Below, piece after piece: positions 42,433 through 50,312 of a DNA stretch of 64,000 nucleotides. The stretch covers positions 310,001-374,000 of the forward strand of contig JAWKRG010000010.1 in assembly GCA_041389725.1 (NCBI GenBank), in the 5' to 3' direction. Each line of letters starts with the position of its first letter. The first letter of the stretch is position 1. The position numbers and the translations under genes are program-made. This DNA comes from Polyangiaceae bacterium. GTDB taxonomy: Bacteria; Myxococcota_A; Polyangia; Polyangiales; Polyangiaceae. The notes beneath the pieces are model-generated. The model saw only the letters and a program-made list of their open reading frames with translations. It did not search any database and was not told the origin of the DNA.

Positions 42433-43173
42433 ATGTCCCTGCGCTACTTGTCTTCGTTTGCCCTCGTGTTTTCCTTGGCCGCGTGTGGCGGCGCGCCACC
42501 GCCGGATGCCGCGCCCGCCGATACCAGCGGCGCTGCCGGCGCCCCCAGCGCCGAGCCCAAGGAGGAAGGGCCGAGCCTGGAGGAGATGGAGACTCACTTC
42601 AAGAAGGGTTGCAACTCGAAGCTCGCCGACTCGGAAGAGTATTGCGCGTGCAGCTGGGAACAGATGAAGGCGTCCTTCACCTTAGAGGAAATGCGCGGCA
42701 AGAACGAAGATCCGGCACGCATGGCGGAGTTCAAGCAAGCGGTGGTCAAGGCTTGTGCCGACAAGATGCCCGAGGCGGGACTCAAGTCCGGCTTCATGCG
42801 AGCGTGTGGGGAGCAAGGGCCGGAGGTCGAGCCCTACTGCGAATGCATGTGGACCGGGCTGACGGCCAAGCTGTCCAAGGCAGAGCTTGCGGACGAGTCG
42901 ACCCTCAAGTCCGAGAAATTCCACAACGCCCGCAAGACGAGCGTGAAGGAGTGCTCTCCCAAGCTGCCCGAGAAGGTGGCAAAGGCAGGCTTCATGAAGG
43001 GTTGCAGCCGAACGGACGCACATGCTCCCTTCTGCGAGTGCGCCTGGAAGACGATTCGCAAGGACTCATCTCCCGCCGAGATTCAGTCCGGAATGCTCGA
43101 CTTGAAAGAGATGCAGACCAAGATCAAGACCGCCTGCGAAAAGCTGCGCCCGAAGAAGACAGAAGGCGGCTGA
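42433..43173 (+). CDS. Lipoprotein with three tandem cysteine repeats
   Basis: A 246-residue protein from the ATG at 42433 with signal peptide and lipobox LAAC. After a Pro/Ala-rich linker come three related units of about 65 residues, each containing a C-x8-11-CxC-x-W core: GCNSKLADSEEYCACSWEQM, ACGEQGPEVEPYCECMWTGL and GCSRTDAHAPFCECAWKTI, with a further Cys between units (KACADKMPEAG, KECSPKLPEK, TACEKLRPK). Four cysteines per unit suggest two disulfides each, or metal binding. The rest is Lys/Glu-rich helix. Function unknown. Confidence 0.85.
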   Translation: MSLRYLSSFALVFSLAACGGAPPPDAAPADTSGAAGAPSAEPKEEGPSLEEMETHFKKGCNSKLADSEEYCACSWEQMKASFTLEEMRGKNEDPARMAEFKQAVVKACADKMPEAGLKSGFMRACGEQGPEVEPYCECMWTGLTAKLSKAELADESTLKSEKFHNARKTSVKECSPKLPEKVAKAGFMKGCSRTDAHAPFCECAWKTIRKDSSPAEIQSGMLDLKEMQTKIKTACEKLRPKKTEGG

Positions 43174-43250
43174 CGGAACGGAACGGCGTCCCGTTTACGC
43201 ACGTCATCGGCGTCAATCTGACGGGTCCCACGGAATCCCCGGAATTGACA

Positions 43251-43279
43251 TTGCCTGCAGTGCGTTCGCGGGGTAGTAT
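43251..43279 (+). promoter_or_regulatory. Weak sigma-70-type promoter candidate
   Basis: TTGCCT (43251-43256) and TAGTAT (43274-43279) are separated by 17 bp in a comparatively A/T-rich stretch ahead of the three-gene group at 43426-45377. The match to consensus is partial. Confidence 0.3.
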
Positions 43280-43425
43280 TCCAGCGCTCACGAGGGCGTG
43301 GCGTGCGGACGCGATTCCGTCACGGGCCCGGCGTGACCGTGCAGATCTTTCCTCTGCATCCTTTTGATGCGTGTGGCCACGTCGTCGTGTGCCACGCGGA
43401 TGGCAGTGGCCAGAACTGGACGAAA

Positions 43426-43656
43426 ATGAAGCAGCACAGCCCTGGGCTGGAGAACATCGTGGCCGCGAGGACCGCCATCAGCCAGGCGGAGTCCAACTTG
43501 GCCAAGCTACTCGGGGAGCTTCGGGCCGCTCCTAGGGCGCAGAAGACTCAGGTGAGTCAGGGTATCGAGGAAGCGTTTGCGAAGCTGCGTGGTGCCAGGG
43601 AAGTGCTGCTGGCGCTCGAAGGATCACTCGTCCGTGGTGGAACACAGAGTGACTGA
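43426..43656 (+). CDS. Small helical protein, 76 residues
   Basis: From the ATG at 43426 it encodes a short charged protein (ENIVAARTAISQAESNLAKL, then EEAFAKLRGAREVLLALEG) predicted to be a two-helix coiled coil. Upstream in-frame sequence to 43303 is also open but less protein-like. It ends 9 bp before the next membrane-protein gene, so they are probably co-transcribed. No family recognised. Confidence 0.5.
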   Translation: MKQHSPGLENIVAARTAISQAESNLAKLLGELRAAPRAQKTQVSQGIEEAFAKLRGAREVLLALEGSLVRGGTQSD

Positions 43657-43665
43657 GGCCGAGCG

Positions 43666-44322
43666 ATGCTGAGCGGCCTTTCTGCGCGCATTCCGCTGCA
43701 AGGAGCCGCCTCCGTGGGGCGACGTAGTGGCATCGTTTTGCACCTGGTGCTTGCTATCCTTGCAGGGCTCTTGGCTTTCGATCCCGGCGCGCTGGCCCGG
43801 ATTCGTTCCCAGTCTGCTGGCAAGATCCTGATCGTGATGCTGTCATGCCTCGCCCTCGTGGCTGCCGGGTTTGCCCTGGTGCGGATGATGTCGCGAACCA
43901 CGGCGCTGGACTCGGAGGCCACCGACGCGGTGCTCCACGTTTCGATGGCCACGATTGGCTTTGGCTACGGCCTCTTCGATGGGCTGTTCACGACGCCGCC
44001 GGGAGCATCGCTCTTGGCGTTGCTCGGACTGGCGCTACTCCTTGGGGCTGGTACCATGCTGTGGTCCGTCGTGCGAACGGGTCCAGGAAGCGATCGTCGG
44101 TCGGGCATCCCGTGGACACGAGATTTGGTCGCCCGCGGTCTCGTCCTTCTCGTGTTGGGGGGCATGGCGGTCGATGCCAGTGGACTCGGACCCATGACCA
44201 GCGGGGACGCGTGGCTGGCGCCGAAGTGCGCGCTCGTGGCGGCAGCGTTGCTTGCCTATGCCCTACACACCAAGTGGGTACTCACTCAGCACGCGCAGGC
44301 CTGGGCGCGCGGTGCCTATTGA
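43666..44322 (+). CDS. Polytopic membrane protein of unknown function
   Basis: A 218-residue protein with about six hydrophobic segments (for example GIVLHLVLAILAGLLAF, ILIVMLSCLALVAAGFALV, LLALLGLALLLGAGTML, LVARGLVLLVLGGMAV, ALVAAALLAYAL). No transporter or enzyme signature was recognised. It sits between a small helical protein gene and the larger unknown gene at 44388, all on one strand with short gaps, suggesting one operon. Confidence 0.72.
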   Translation: MLSGLSARIPLQGAASVGRRSGIVLHLVLAILAGLLAFDPGALARIRSQSAGKILIVMLSCLALVAAGFALVRMMSRTTALDSEATDAVLHVSMATIGFGYGLFDGLFTTPPGASLLALLGLALLLGAGTMLWSVVRTGPGSDRRSGIPWTRDLVARGLVLLVLGGMAVDASGLGPMTSGDAWLAPKCALVAAALLAYALHTKWVLTQHAQAWARGAY

Positions 44323-44387
44323 GGACCGGTCCCGCGGCCGCATTGTGCTCCGCCAGAGGACCGATCCACTCGCGAGAAGGAGTCATC

Positions 44388-45377
44388 ATGAACGAGCTAG
44401 AGAATGACGTCGCAAGCGACATTGCGGTATTCAGGCACGAGCGGCGCGACGAGTGGGGACTCGGAGTGCTTGCGACCCAGGCCGACAATCATCGCGCGTA
44501 TGTGTTCGAGTACGGTGGGATTCGGGTCATCGCGGAGCCGTACTACCCACTGGTGCACGAAGTGGATAGCCCGGTCGACGAGCTTGCGGCGCTGATGAAG
44601 CGTCTCGGGCCGGACTTGGCGGCCGCGCGCAAGGGTAGCGAGATTGTCGCGAGGTCGACGCGCTCGAGCGCCTCGGCGATGACGTTCGACGACCAGCTGC
44701 GCGTCTTTCGAGACAGCTACCCCGAGGGATTCGAGGACGCACGCTGGCTGAGCGAACGGCGTGGGCGTGGCGCGCGAAAGCAGGCGCGCTCCCATCGAGA
44801 GGCCACGCTTGCCAGCGCGCAGAAGCAATTCTCGAAGCGCCCGTTCAAAGCACGGCTGACCGCGGAGGCTTTTGATGAATTGCACGCGGACTTGTGTGCT
44901 CTGCTCAAGGCAACCGATCTCGTGCCGGGCGTCGAGGTGTCCGCCTTTGCGCGTTCCAATCCCGCGGAGCGGCGCGCGTTGGTGCTGGCGACCTTCGAGG
45001 TCTTGCACGGTAGTGGCCCCCCAACCAGACGCATCGAGTGCTTCGTCGCGGAGCTGGAGCGCGTCACGGCCTCTCTGGCCGGGTGGCAGTTGGTCACCAC
45101 TCTGCTCGGTTTGGTAAGTCCGGCAGAGCATGTTTCGGTACAGCCGGCAGCCTTTCGCGCTCAGGCCCGCTGGATGGCGCCGAGGATGATCGTACCGAAG
45201 TACCCCTCTGGAGCGAGCTACTCGCGCTGTCTGTCAATGGCCAAAGTAGTCCGCACCAGGCTGGTCGACTACGCCGAGCAACCTGCCGACCTGATGGATG
45301 TGCTCGACTTCATTCGGCTCACCACATCCACTGCGGCCCGCCAACACTTGCGCGAAATGAAGGTCGTGGCGACCTGA
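44388..45377 (+). CDS. Unknown protein with a DUF3553/CarD-like N-terminus
   Basis: A 329-residue soluble protein from the ATG at 44388, behind an AGAAGGAG site. The first 60 residues (EWGLGVLATQADNHRAYVFE, GGIRVI) resemble the small beta-barrel of DUF3553/CarD-type proteins, which is only a weak resemblance. The remainder is helical and Arg/Ala-rich, with Cys/Leu-rich segments and no recognised catalytic motif. It is the last gene of a probable three-gene unit and converges on preA, with 17 bp between the stops. Confidence 0.72.
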   Translation: MNELENDVASDIAVFRHERRDEWGLGVLATQADNHRAYVFEYGGIRVIAEPYYPLVHEVDSPVDELAALMKRLGPDLAAARKGSEIVARSTRSSASAMTFDDQLRVFRDSYPEGFEDARWLSERRGRGARKQARSHREATLASAQKQFSKRPFKARLTAEAFDELHADLCALLKATDLVPGVEVSAFARSNPAERRALVLATFEVLHGSGPPTRRIECFVAELERVTASLAGWQLVTTLLGLVSPAEHVSVQPAAFRAQARWMAPRMIVPKYPSGASYSRCLSMAKVVRTRLVDYAEQPADLMDVLDFIRLTTSTAARQHLREMKVVAT

Positions 45378-45394
45378 GGGGCGCCGGCCCGTTC

Positions 45395-46675
45395 CTAGTG
45401 CGCGCCCTTTTTCGGCCGTAGCCTGGCGCCGTCCAGCACGTGCTGGTTCCAGCTGGCGGGCGAGAACCCGTTGTCGACAGGCACCATGTCGATGCAGCCC
45501 GGCACCGGGCATACGATCTGACACAGGTTGCAGCCGACGCATTCGCTCTCGTCGATGACGGGAACCCGCGTCGCGGTCGCGCCGTTCGTGGGCGGGTGGA
45601 TGCATTGGTGGGCGCCGTCGTGGCAAGCCACCACGCAGACCTGGCAGCCGATGCAGGCCTTTTCGTCGATCTTCGCGACGGTCTCGTAGTTCAGATCGAG
45701 ATCGCCCCACTCGCTGTAGCCCGGCACGGCCTTGCCAATGAAGTCGTCGAGCTTCTCGAATTGGTGCGCCCGCATGTACTCCTCGAGGCCCTCGATCATG
45801 TCCTCCACGATGCGATAGCCACGCAGCATGACCTCGGTGCAGACCTGCACGCTGCTGGAGCCGAGCAGCAAGAACTCCACGGCGTCGCGCCAATTGGTGA
45901 TGCCGCCGATGCCGCTGATGGGTAGGCCGAATTTCTCGCAGCGAGAAAGCTGGGCCACCATGTGCAACGCGATGGGGCGCACCGCGGCGCCGCAGTAGCC
46001 GCCGTTGGTGCTGGCGCTGCCCACGCGCGGGTTCGGTACGAAGCGATCGATGTCCACGCCGATGATGCTCTTGATCGTGTTGATCAGAGACACGCCATCG
46101 GCGCCGCCACGCTTGGCGGCCAGACCGTGGGGCACGATGTCGCCCACGTTGGGCGTCAGCTTCACCAGCACCGGAACACTGGAGTACTCCTTGGCCCAGC
46201 TGGTGATGCGCTCGTTGACCGTGGGCTCCTGCCCAACGGCGGAACCCATGCCGCGCTCGCACATGCCGTGGGGACAGCCGAAGTTCAGCTCCAGACCATC
46301 GGCGCCCGCATCGATGCTGCGCTTGATGATGTCCTGCCACTCTTCCTTGGTTTCCACCATCAGCGACACCACGACGGCGTGCTTGGGGTACTTCTTCTTG
46401 GTCTCGTAGATCTCACGGAAGTTCGTCTCCAAAGGACGGTCCGTGATCAGCTCGATGTTGTTGAAGCCGATGGCGCTCTTGCCGCCGTAGCCCACGGCGC
46501 CGAAGCGACTGGACACGTTCTGGATCGGCTGGCCCAAAGTCTTCCACACCGCACCGCCCCAACCGTGATCGAAGGCACGCTGGATCTGAGCGCCGGAGTT
46601 CGCGGGGGGAGCGGAGGCGAGCCAAAAAGGATTGGGGGAGCGGATCCCCGCGCAGTTCGTCGTCAGATCAGGCAT
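45395..46675 (-). CDS. preA: Dihydropyrimidine dehydrogenase subunit PreA
   Basis: A 426-residue enzyme: FMN-binding dihydroorotate-dehydrogenase-type barrel (1-320: ASAPPANSG, GLELNFGCPHGMCERGMG, VLVKLTPNV, GIGGITNWRDAVEFLLLGSS), then a ferredoxin domain with two [4Fe-4S] motifs, Cys341/344/347/351 and Cys379/382/385/389. With PreT it reduces uracil and thymine to their 5,6-dihydro forms using NAD(P)H, the first step of reductive pyrimidine breakdown. The catalytic loop reads HGMCERGMGSAVGQ. The start overlaps the 3' end of preT by 8 bp. Confidence 0.95.
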   Translation of the reverse strand: MPDLTTNCAGIRSPNPFWLASAPPANSGAQIQRAFDHGWGGAVWKTLGQPIQNVSSRFGAVGYGGKSAIGFNNIELITDRPLETNFREIYETKKKYPKHAVVVSLMVETKEEWQDIIKRSIDAGADGLELNFGCPHGMCERGMGSAVGQEPTVNERITSWAKEYSSVPVLVKLTPNVGDIVPHGLAAKRGGADGVSLINTIKSIIGVDIDRFVPNPRVGSASTNGGYCGAAVRPIALHMVAQLSRCEKFGLPISGIGGITNWRDAVEFLLLGSSSVQVCTEVMLRGYRIVEDMIEGLEEYMRAHQFEKLDDFIGKAVPGYSEWGDLDLNYETVAKIDEKACIGCQVCVVACHDGAHQCIHPPTNGATATRVPVIDESECVGCNLCQIVCPVPGCIDMVPVDNGFSPASWNQHVLDGARLRPKKGAH

Positions 46676-47984
46676 TTTTGCCTCCCATCAGGTAGTCGTG
46701 GATGGCGCGTGCAGCCGCCTTGCCTTCCGCGGCGGCATTGACCACTTCTTTGCCGCCGTTGGCGCAGTCGCCGCCAGCGAAGATGCCGGGGCGCCCCGTG
46801 CGGCCCTGATCGTCGACCACGACGCGACCGCGCTCGACGCGCACGCCGTCGAGACTCGACAGCAGGTCGCCGAGCTTGCTCTGGCCAATGGCGAGCAGCA
46901 CCAACTCTGCAGACACGGTGAACTCGGTGCCAGCAATGGGCTTCTTCGTGTCGTCCAGGCGAATGCACTTGACCCGCTCCACGCGGCCGTTGCCTTCGAA
47001 GGCTACCGGGAGCGCCTGCCACAGGGCGCTGCAGCCCTCGACTTTCGCGGCGGCCCACTCGTGGGCGTAGCCCGGCATCTTCGCTTCTTGTCCACGGTAC
47101 ACCAGCGTTGCCTGCGGCACGCCGAGGCCCTTGGCTTCGCGCACGGCGTCGACGGCGGTGTTGCCGCCGCCGATGACGAGGGCGGTCGTGACTCCGTCGA
47201 GCTTGGCGCTGCCGAGCTTGAACTGTTCGATGAAGTCGACGGCGCCGTGGATGCCGGAAAGGTTGCTGCCGGGGACCTGCAGGGCCGTGTCCGGCCCGAG
47301 GCCGAAGCCGATGAACAGCGCGTCGTGCTTCTTGTCAAGCTCAGCAAGGCTCACGTCCTTGCCTACCTCGACGCCCGTCTTCAGCTCGACGCCGCCGATG
47401 CCGAGCACCCACTCCACCTCTTGCAGGGCGCGATCGGCTCGCATCTTGTACGGCGCCACGCCCGTGGTGTTCAGCCCGCCCACTACGTCACGCTTTTCGT
47501 AGACGGTGCAGGCATGCCCCAAACGACGCAGTTCGTGGGCTGCCGCTAGGCTTGCCGGTCCGGCGCCAATCAGGCCCACGCTCTTGCCGGTGGCCGCGCC
47601 GGCTTCGAAGAAGCGGTCGCCGCGATCGAAGGCGGCATCCGTCGCATAGCGCTGCAGCTTTCCGATCTGGATCGGTGGCACTCCCATGGCGTTGTACACG
47701 CAGTCACCCACGCACAGCACTTCGACGGGGCAGACGCGGGCGCAGCTCATGCCCAAGATGTTCGATTCGAAGATGGTGCGAGCCGAGCCCTTTACGTTGC
47801 CCGTCGCGATCTTGCGTATGAACTCCGGGATGTTGATCTTCGTCGGACACTTCGCGATGCAGGGCGCATCGGAGCAATACAGGCAGCGGTTCGCCTCCAC
47901 TTCCGCCTGTCGCGGCGTGTAGGCGGTCTTGAAGTCCGCAAACACGGACTCGCTTCGATCGGCGGGTACTTTCTTCAGCATCAT
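46668..47984 (-). CDS. preT: Dihydropyrimidine dehydrogenase subunit PreT (FAD, Fe-S electron-input subunit)
   Basis: A 438-residue glutamate-synthase-small-subunit-like protein. The N-terminus binds two Fe-S clusters, with Cys34/37/42/46 and Cys81/85/91/95. An FAD-binding GLIGAGPASLAAA lies near 137-149, an NAD(P)H-binding ALVIGGGNTAVDAVREA near 265, and a C-terminal FAGGDCANGGKEVVNAAAEG completes the fold. It passes electrons from NAD(P)H to PreA. Gene order preT-preA with an 8-bp overlap is the standard bacterial arrangement; a small zinc-knuckle gene precedes it by 33 bp in the same direction. Confidence 0.95.
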   Translation of the reverse strand: MMLKKVPADRSESVFADFKTAYTPRQAEVEANRCLYCSDAPCIAKCPTKINIPEFIRKIATGNVKGSARTIFESNILGMSCARVCPVEVLCVGDCVYNAMGVPPIQIGKLQRYATDAAFDRGDRFFEAGAATGKSVGLIGAGPASLAAAHELRRLGHACTVYEKRDVVGGLNTTGVAPYKMRADRALQEVEWVLGIGGVELKTGVEVGKDVSLAELDKKHDALFIGFGLGPDTALQVPGSNLSGIHGAVDFIEQFKLGSAKLDGVTTALVIGGGNTAVDAVREAKGLGVPQATLVYRGQEAKMPGYAHEWAAAKVEGCSALWQALPVAFEGNGRVERVKCIRLDDTKKPIAGTEFTVSAELVLLAIGQSKLGDLLSSLDGVRVERGRVVVDDQGRTGRPGIFAGGDCANGGKEVVNAAAEGKAAARAIHDYLMGGKNA

Positions 47985-48017
47985 CGTCTCCAGATCCCGA
48001 ACTCGGGCGCGACTTCG

Positions 48018-48278
48018 TCAGCCGCTGATCTTTCCCCAGGGCAGGCCACCGTTGCCGCCAGGCGCGAGCAAGTAGAGGGATAGCGTCATCGCCTCCAGGC
48101 GCTCGCGCAGGCAGTTCTTGCAAGCGAAGGGCGCGTCGCCATCCTTGGACACGGACACCGTCGCGTCTCCCGACTGGCCGCACAGATCACAGACCGCCGT
48201 GACGCTCTCGTCTTCTGCGGCGATGCCATCGACGACGGTTCCCCGTCCGCCCACGCGCACCATGACGTCCCTCTTCAT
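48018..48278 (-). CDS. Small double-CxxC (zinc-ribbon-like) protein at the head of the preTA operon
   Basis: An 86-residue protein from the ATG at 48278, with a GAGG ribosome binding site. It has CDLC and CKNC pairs about 25 residues apart, a typical zinc ribbon spacing, followed by a leucine-rich helix. It ends 33 bp before preT on the same strand and is therefore probably co-transcribed. Its role is unknown; assembly, regulation, or no connection with PreTA are all open. Confidence 0.7.
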   Translation of the reverse strand: MKRDVMVRVGGRGTVVDGIAAEDESVTAVCDLCGQSGDATVSVSKDGDAPFACKNCLRERLEAMTLSLYLLAPGGNGGLPWGKISG

Positions 48279-48434
48279 GCGGCCTCCTCGTAACGAGCCC
48301 CCATCCATATCATTTGGGGGCCGCGGAGGGGGTTTGGAGCGGCGAGAGCGGTCTTGGGCCAGTACAGGCCCTGGAAACCGGCCGGATTTGCGCCTGTTCG
48401 CCGGTCAGCGCATTTGGCAGGCGCCGCGTCTCTC

Positions 48435-50189
48435 TTAGGGCACGAAGCGCGCGACGAACGCGTCGTCGGTGCCGCCCGCGTACTTGCTTTGAAATGCGCC
48501 AGGTGTAGTGGGTAGCGCCTGGGAAGCACTTTGGCCGATGGACGCAATGTTGCCGGAAGCGTCAATCCAAAGCGAGCGACCCTCATCGTCTGCGGGACCG
48601 CCCAGGTACGTCAAGTACGTGATCTGGCTCAACCCGGGAGATAGGCGCGCCGCCCATGCATCGATTCCACCGCCGTGCTTGCTTTGATACGCGTTGGCGG
48701 TGACCGGGAGGTCTGCTGAGCTCGTCGTTCCGCCCACGTAGACATTGCCTGCACTGTCGACGGCAACACCCTGAATTCCATCGGTCGAATTTCCACCGAG
48801 GTATGTCGCTGCAACCAGAGTGTTTCCGTTGGGCGACATCTTGGCGACGAAAGCGTCGGCCGTACCCTTGCGCGCCGGCTGAAGGGCGCCCAGCGTCATC
48901 GGTAGGTCGGGGGAAAGCGTCACCGCACCGAACACGGCATTCCCTTGAGGATCGATGGCGAGCGTGTGCGTCTCGGTGTTTTCGTTGCCGGTCCCGCCAT
49001 AGTAGGTGCAAGCGTGCAGGGTCTTGCCATCACTGCTCAGTCGCGCGAAGTAGTAGTCGAACCCGCCCGCGAGCTTGCTTTGAAAAGCGCCCGCGGTGAC
49101 GGGCATGTTTGCTGAACTCGAACCCCCGCCGACGTAGACTTGACCGCTCGAGTGAATGCGGACGCTTGGTGGACTTTCGTCTTTGGACCCGCCGAGGTAC
49201 GTCCCCCACACTAGCGTTTTCCCGTCTGCCGATAGTTTGGCGACCGCGTTGTCGTATCCGCCGTTGTGGCTCGTGTCGAACGCGCCGAGTGTGACGTGGG
49301 GAAAGCCAGGCCCCACAGCCGCAAGGCCTGGGTAGGTGGCGCCGGTAGCGTCCACCGCGAGGTCACGGAGGAACTCGCGTCCCGGTCCCCCGAAGTATGT
49401 GGACCAGATCAGTTGCTTGCCGTCCGAGCTGAGCTTGAGCACGAAGCCGTCCTGCGGCCCGTACAGCGCGTTGACAGTGTTGTCCCCCGCGAAGCTCGGT
49501 TGCAGTACGCCGGGCGTCGTCGGGAACTGCTGGCCCGCGCGGCCACCGACGTAGATGTCGCCCTTCGCATCCGTCTCGACGGCGTATGCGCGGTCGTAGT
49601 TGGGTCCCCCGACGTAGGTGGCCCAGAGCAACTTGCCCGTCGGGCTGAGTTTCGCGACGAATACGTCCATAGGGCCGCCGTTGCCAAGAGCACTGCCGCC
49701 CGAGGCGAAGGTCGTGTCGTAGGCGCCCGCGGTTACCGGGAAGTTCTTTGAGCGCGTGCCACCGACGACCACGATGTTGCCCTGCGGATCGACGGCAACG
49801 TCCCGGGCCTGCTCGAAGTCGCTACCGCCCAAGAAGCTGACCCAAGTTTGAGCCGCGGTGCCGCCTGTCCCAGTTCCTCCCGTTGCCCCTGTGCCGCCTC
49901 CACTGCCCCCAGAGCCCGCAGCGCCTCCTCCGCTCGATCCCGCAGTTCCCCCGGCGCCTGCGGCTCCGCCTACCATGGGGGCGCCGGACGTGCCCGCGGC
50001 GCCACCCGCTGCCGAGCCTCCGCTGCCGGCAGTGCTGCCCCCGAAGCCTGCGCTACCGCCTCCGGCTGCCCCGCTGCTTCCTGTCTGACCGGCGCTGCCC
50101 GAGGTGGCTTCGGTCGAATCATCCGATCCGCACGCGCCGAGGGCTAGTGCAAGGACGGTAAGAAAACGCGTGGCGAGCATCTGCCTCAT
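48435..50189 (-). CDS. Lipoprotein with SBBP-type beta-propeller repeats
   Basis: A 584-residue protein with signal peptide, lipobox LGAC (Cys20) and a Gly/Ala/Ser/Thr linker reaching to about residue 112. The rest consists of about seven repeats with the SBBP pattern WxTYxGG-DxxxDVAVDxxGNxYVxGxT-FPVTxGAxQ-DAFVAKLSPxG, for example ATYVGGPNYDRAYAVETDAK and VDSAGNVYVGGTTSSADLPV. These fold as beta-propellers and are common in secreted or surface proteins of bacteria with large genomes. An alternative start three codons in is possible. Binding target unknown. Confidence 0.9.
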   Translation of the reverse strand: MRQMLATRFLTVLALALGACGSDDSTEATSGSAGQTGSSGAAGGGSAGFGGSTAGSGGSAAGGAAGTSGAPMVGGAAGAGGTAGSSGGGAAGSGGSGGGTGATGGTGTGGTAAQTWVSFLGGSDFEQARDVAVDPQGNIVVVGGTRSKNFPVTAGAYDTTFASGGSALGNGGPMDVFVAKLSPTGKLLWATYVGGPNYDRAYAVETDAKGDIYVGGRAGQQFPTTPGVLQPSFAGDNTVNALYGPQDGFVLKLSSDGKQLIWSTYFGGPGREFLRDLAVDATGATYPGLAAVGPGFPHVTLGAFDTSHNGGYDNAVAKLSADGKTLVWGTYLGGSKDESPPSVRIHSSGQVYVGGGSSSANMPVTAGAFQSKLAGGFDYYFARLSSDGKTLHACTYYGGTGNENTETHTLAIDPQGNAVFGAVTLSPDLPMTLGALQPARKGTADAFVAKMSPNGNTLVAATYLGGNSTDGIQGVAVDSAGNVYVGGTTSSADLPVTANAYQSKHGGGIDAWAARLSPGLSQITYLTYLGGPADDEGRSLWIDASGNIASIGQSASQALPTTPGAFQSKYAGGTDDAFVARFVP

Positions 50190-50261
50190 GTGGGGAGCCT
50201 AGGATTCTGTCGCGGGTTGCGCACTTACAGAGCGTGCGCGCGTTTGGCGCAATGGAACGTC

Positions 50262-50294
50262 AGCAGCGAGACGCCCAAGGGACGTCTCGCTGCT
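50262..50294 (-). terminator. Strong hairpin downstream of the lipoprotein gene at 50313
   Basis: AGCAGCGAGACG (50262-50273) pairs perfectly with CGTCTCGCTGCT (50283-50294), a 12-bp stem with a 9-base loop. It lies 18 bp after the stop of the minus-strand gene ending at 50313. There is no U-run, so termination may be Rho-assisted, or the hairpin may protect the mRNA 3' end. Confidence 0.6.
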
Positions 50295-50312
50295 ACGCGG
50301 TGTCTGTCAGCG

